DNA from: Azoarcus sp.
Lineage (GTDB): Bacteria; Pseudomonadota; Gammaproteobacteria; Burkholderiales; Rhodocyclaceae
DNA: 44,874 nucleotides
NCBI GenBank assembly: GCA_020725025.1
Contig: DYFV01000042.1
Location: 1 to 44,874, forward strand
Direction of reading: 5' to 3'
Shown piece by piece: positions 44,668-44,874 of this stretch. The position numbers and the translations under genes are program-made. How positions within the stretch are numbered: the first letter of the stretch is position 1; each line of letters starts with the position of its first letter. The notes beneath the pieces were generated by a model. That model was given only the letters and a program-made list of their open reading frames with translations, had not been told where the DNA came from and searched no databases.

Positions 44668-44711
44668 CCCCCGCCGCCTCCACGCCGGCGCGGCCAGCGT
44701 CGGGGCGGGGG
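44668..44711 (+). terminator. GC-rich hairpin between dctP and dctQ of the second TRAP operon
   Basis: CCCCCGCC at 44668-44675 is complementary to GGCGGGGG at 44704-44711, with a GC-rich inner region that may fold further, followed by CGGTTTCTCTT. Such structures after the binding-protein gene commonly allow more binding protein than permease to be made. It is a weak pattern call. Confidence 0.35.
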
Positions 44712-44742
44712 CGGTTTCTCTTGAAGGCCTGGAGGGATTCCG

Positions 44743-44874
44743 ATGGCAGAGTCCGTAGTGCAATCTCATGATGTGGCTGCGTCCGGCGTCATCGGACGTT
44801 CGATCGAAGTGGCGTGCATGACCTTCGCGGTGCTGGGCGGCGTGCTCTTCCTCATCGAGGCCCTGATGTCGGCG
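44743..44874 (+). CDS. dctQ: TRAP transporter small permease, second system (N-terminal 44 residues, partial)
   Basis: The frame starts at ATG 44743 after GGAGGG and runs off the right edge. The visible part, MAESVVQSHDVAASGVIGRS then IEVACMTFAVLGGVLFLIEA, is a short soluble lead followed by the first membrane helix, as in DctQ proteins. The assignment depends mainly on its place directly after a TRAP binding-protein gene. Confidence 0.75.
   Translation, partial: MAESVVQSHDVAASGVIGRSIEVACMTFAVLGGVLFLIEALMSA

Overview
The window is a high-GC, gene-dense stretch of what looks like a betaproteobacterial chromosome, most probably Rhodocyclales (Thauera/Azoarcus-like). This rests on gene order (nadE-glnB, trxB-smr, ftsK-lolA-rarA-serS) and on the protein types seen; it is an inference, because no rRNA or other marker gene is present.

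Bases 1-16,660 are mostly housekeeping. They hold the N-terminal half of a membrane pyrophosphatase (hppA, running off the left edge), a FemAB/GNAT-like protein, a small MliC-like lipoprotein, nadE, the PII protein glnB, an Smr-domain protein with an unusual triplicated N-terminal motif, trxB, a Crp/Fnr regulator, ftsK-lolA-rarA, a small conserved protein, serS, mltF, a CxxC carboxymuconolactone-decarboxylase-family protein, and tRNA-Ser(CGA) with a clear promoter and terminator.

Bases 16,660-24,500 are accessory: an HpaR-like MarR regulator, a divergent NAD(P)-binding protein/LysR pair, a secreted HExxH protein, a decayed patch with remnants of a metallo-beta-lactamase-fold protein (minus strand) and a TetR regulator (plus strand), an MFS exporter overlapping a YitT-family membrane protein, and a chemoreceptor.

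Bases 24,570 to the right edge form an aromatic-acid catabolic island. A LysR regulator and an MFS transporter precede a long plus-strand run: galD-ligJ-ligK-(DUF1932 dehydrogenase)-ligI-ligA-ligB-ligC-dctP-dctQ-dctM-(aldo/keto reductase)-pobA. Together these encode a complete route from 4-hydroxybenzoate to protocatechuate (PobA), 4,5-meta cleavage (LigAB), oxidation to 2-pyrone-4,6-dicarboxylate (LigC), hydrolysis (LigI), tautomerisation (GalD), hydration (LigJ) and aldol cleavage to pyruvate and oxaloacetate (LigK). A TRAP uptake system sits within the same run. Beyond it are a minus-strand mmsA-like CoA-acylating dehydrogenase, a second LysR gene, and a divergent second module: another ligA/ligB-type pair followed by a second TRAP system (dctP, then dctQ cut by the right edge).

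The main points for a second look are the duplicated 'extradiol dioxygenase + TRAP' modules, the uncharacterised dehydrogenase and aldo/keto reductase embedded in the pathway operon, a sequence motif shared by control regions of the island, the triplicated SmrB-like motif, and the MBL/TetR gene remnants.
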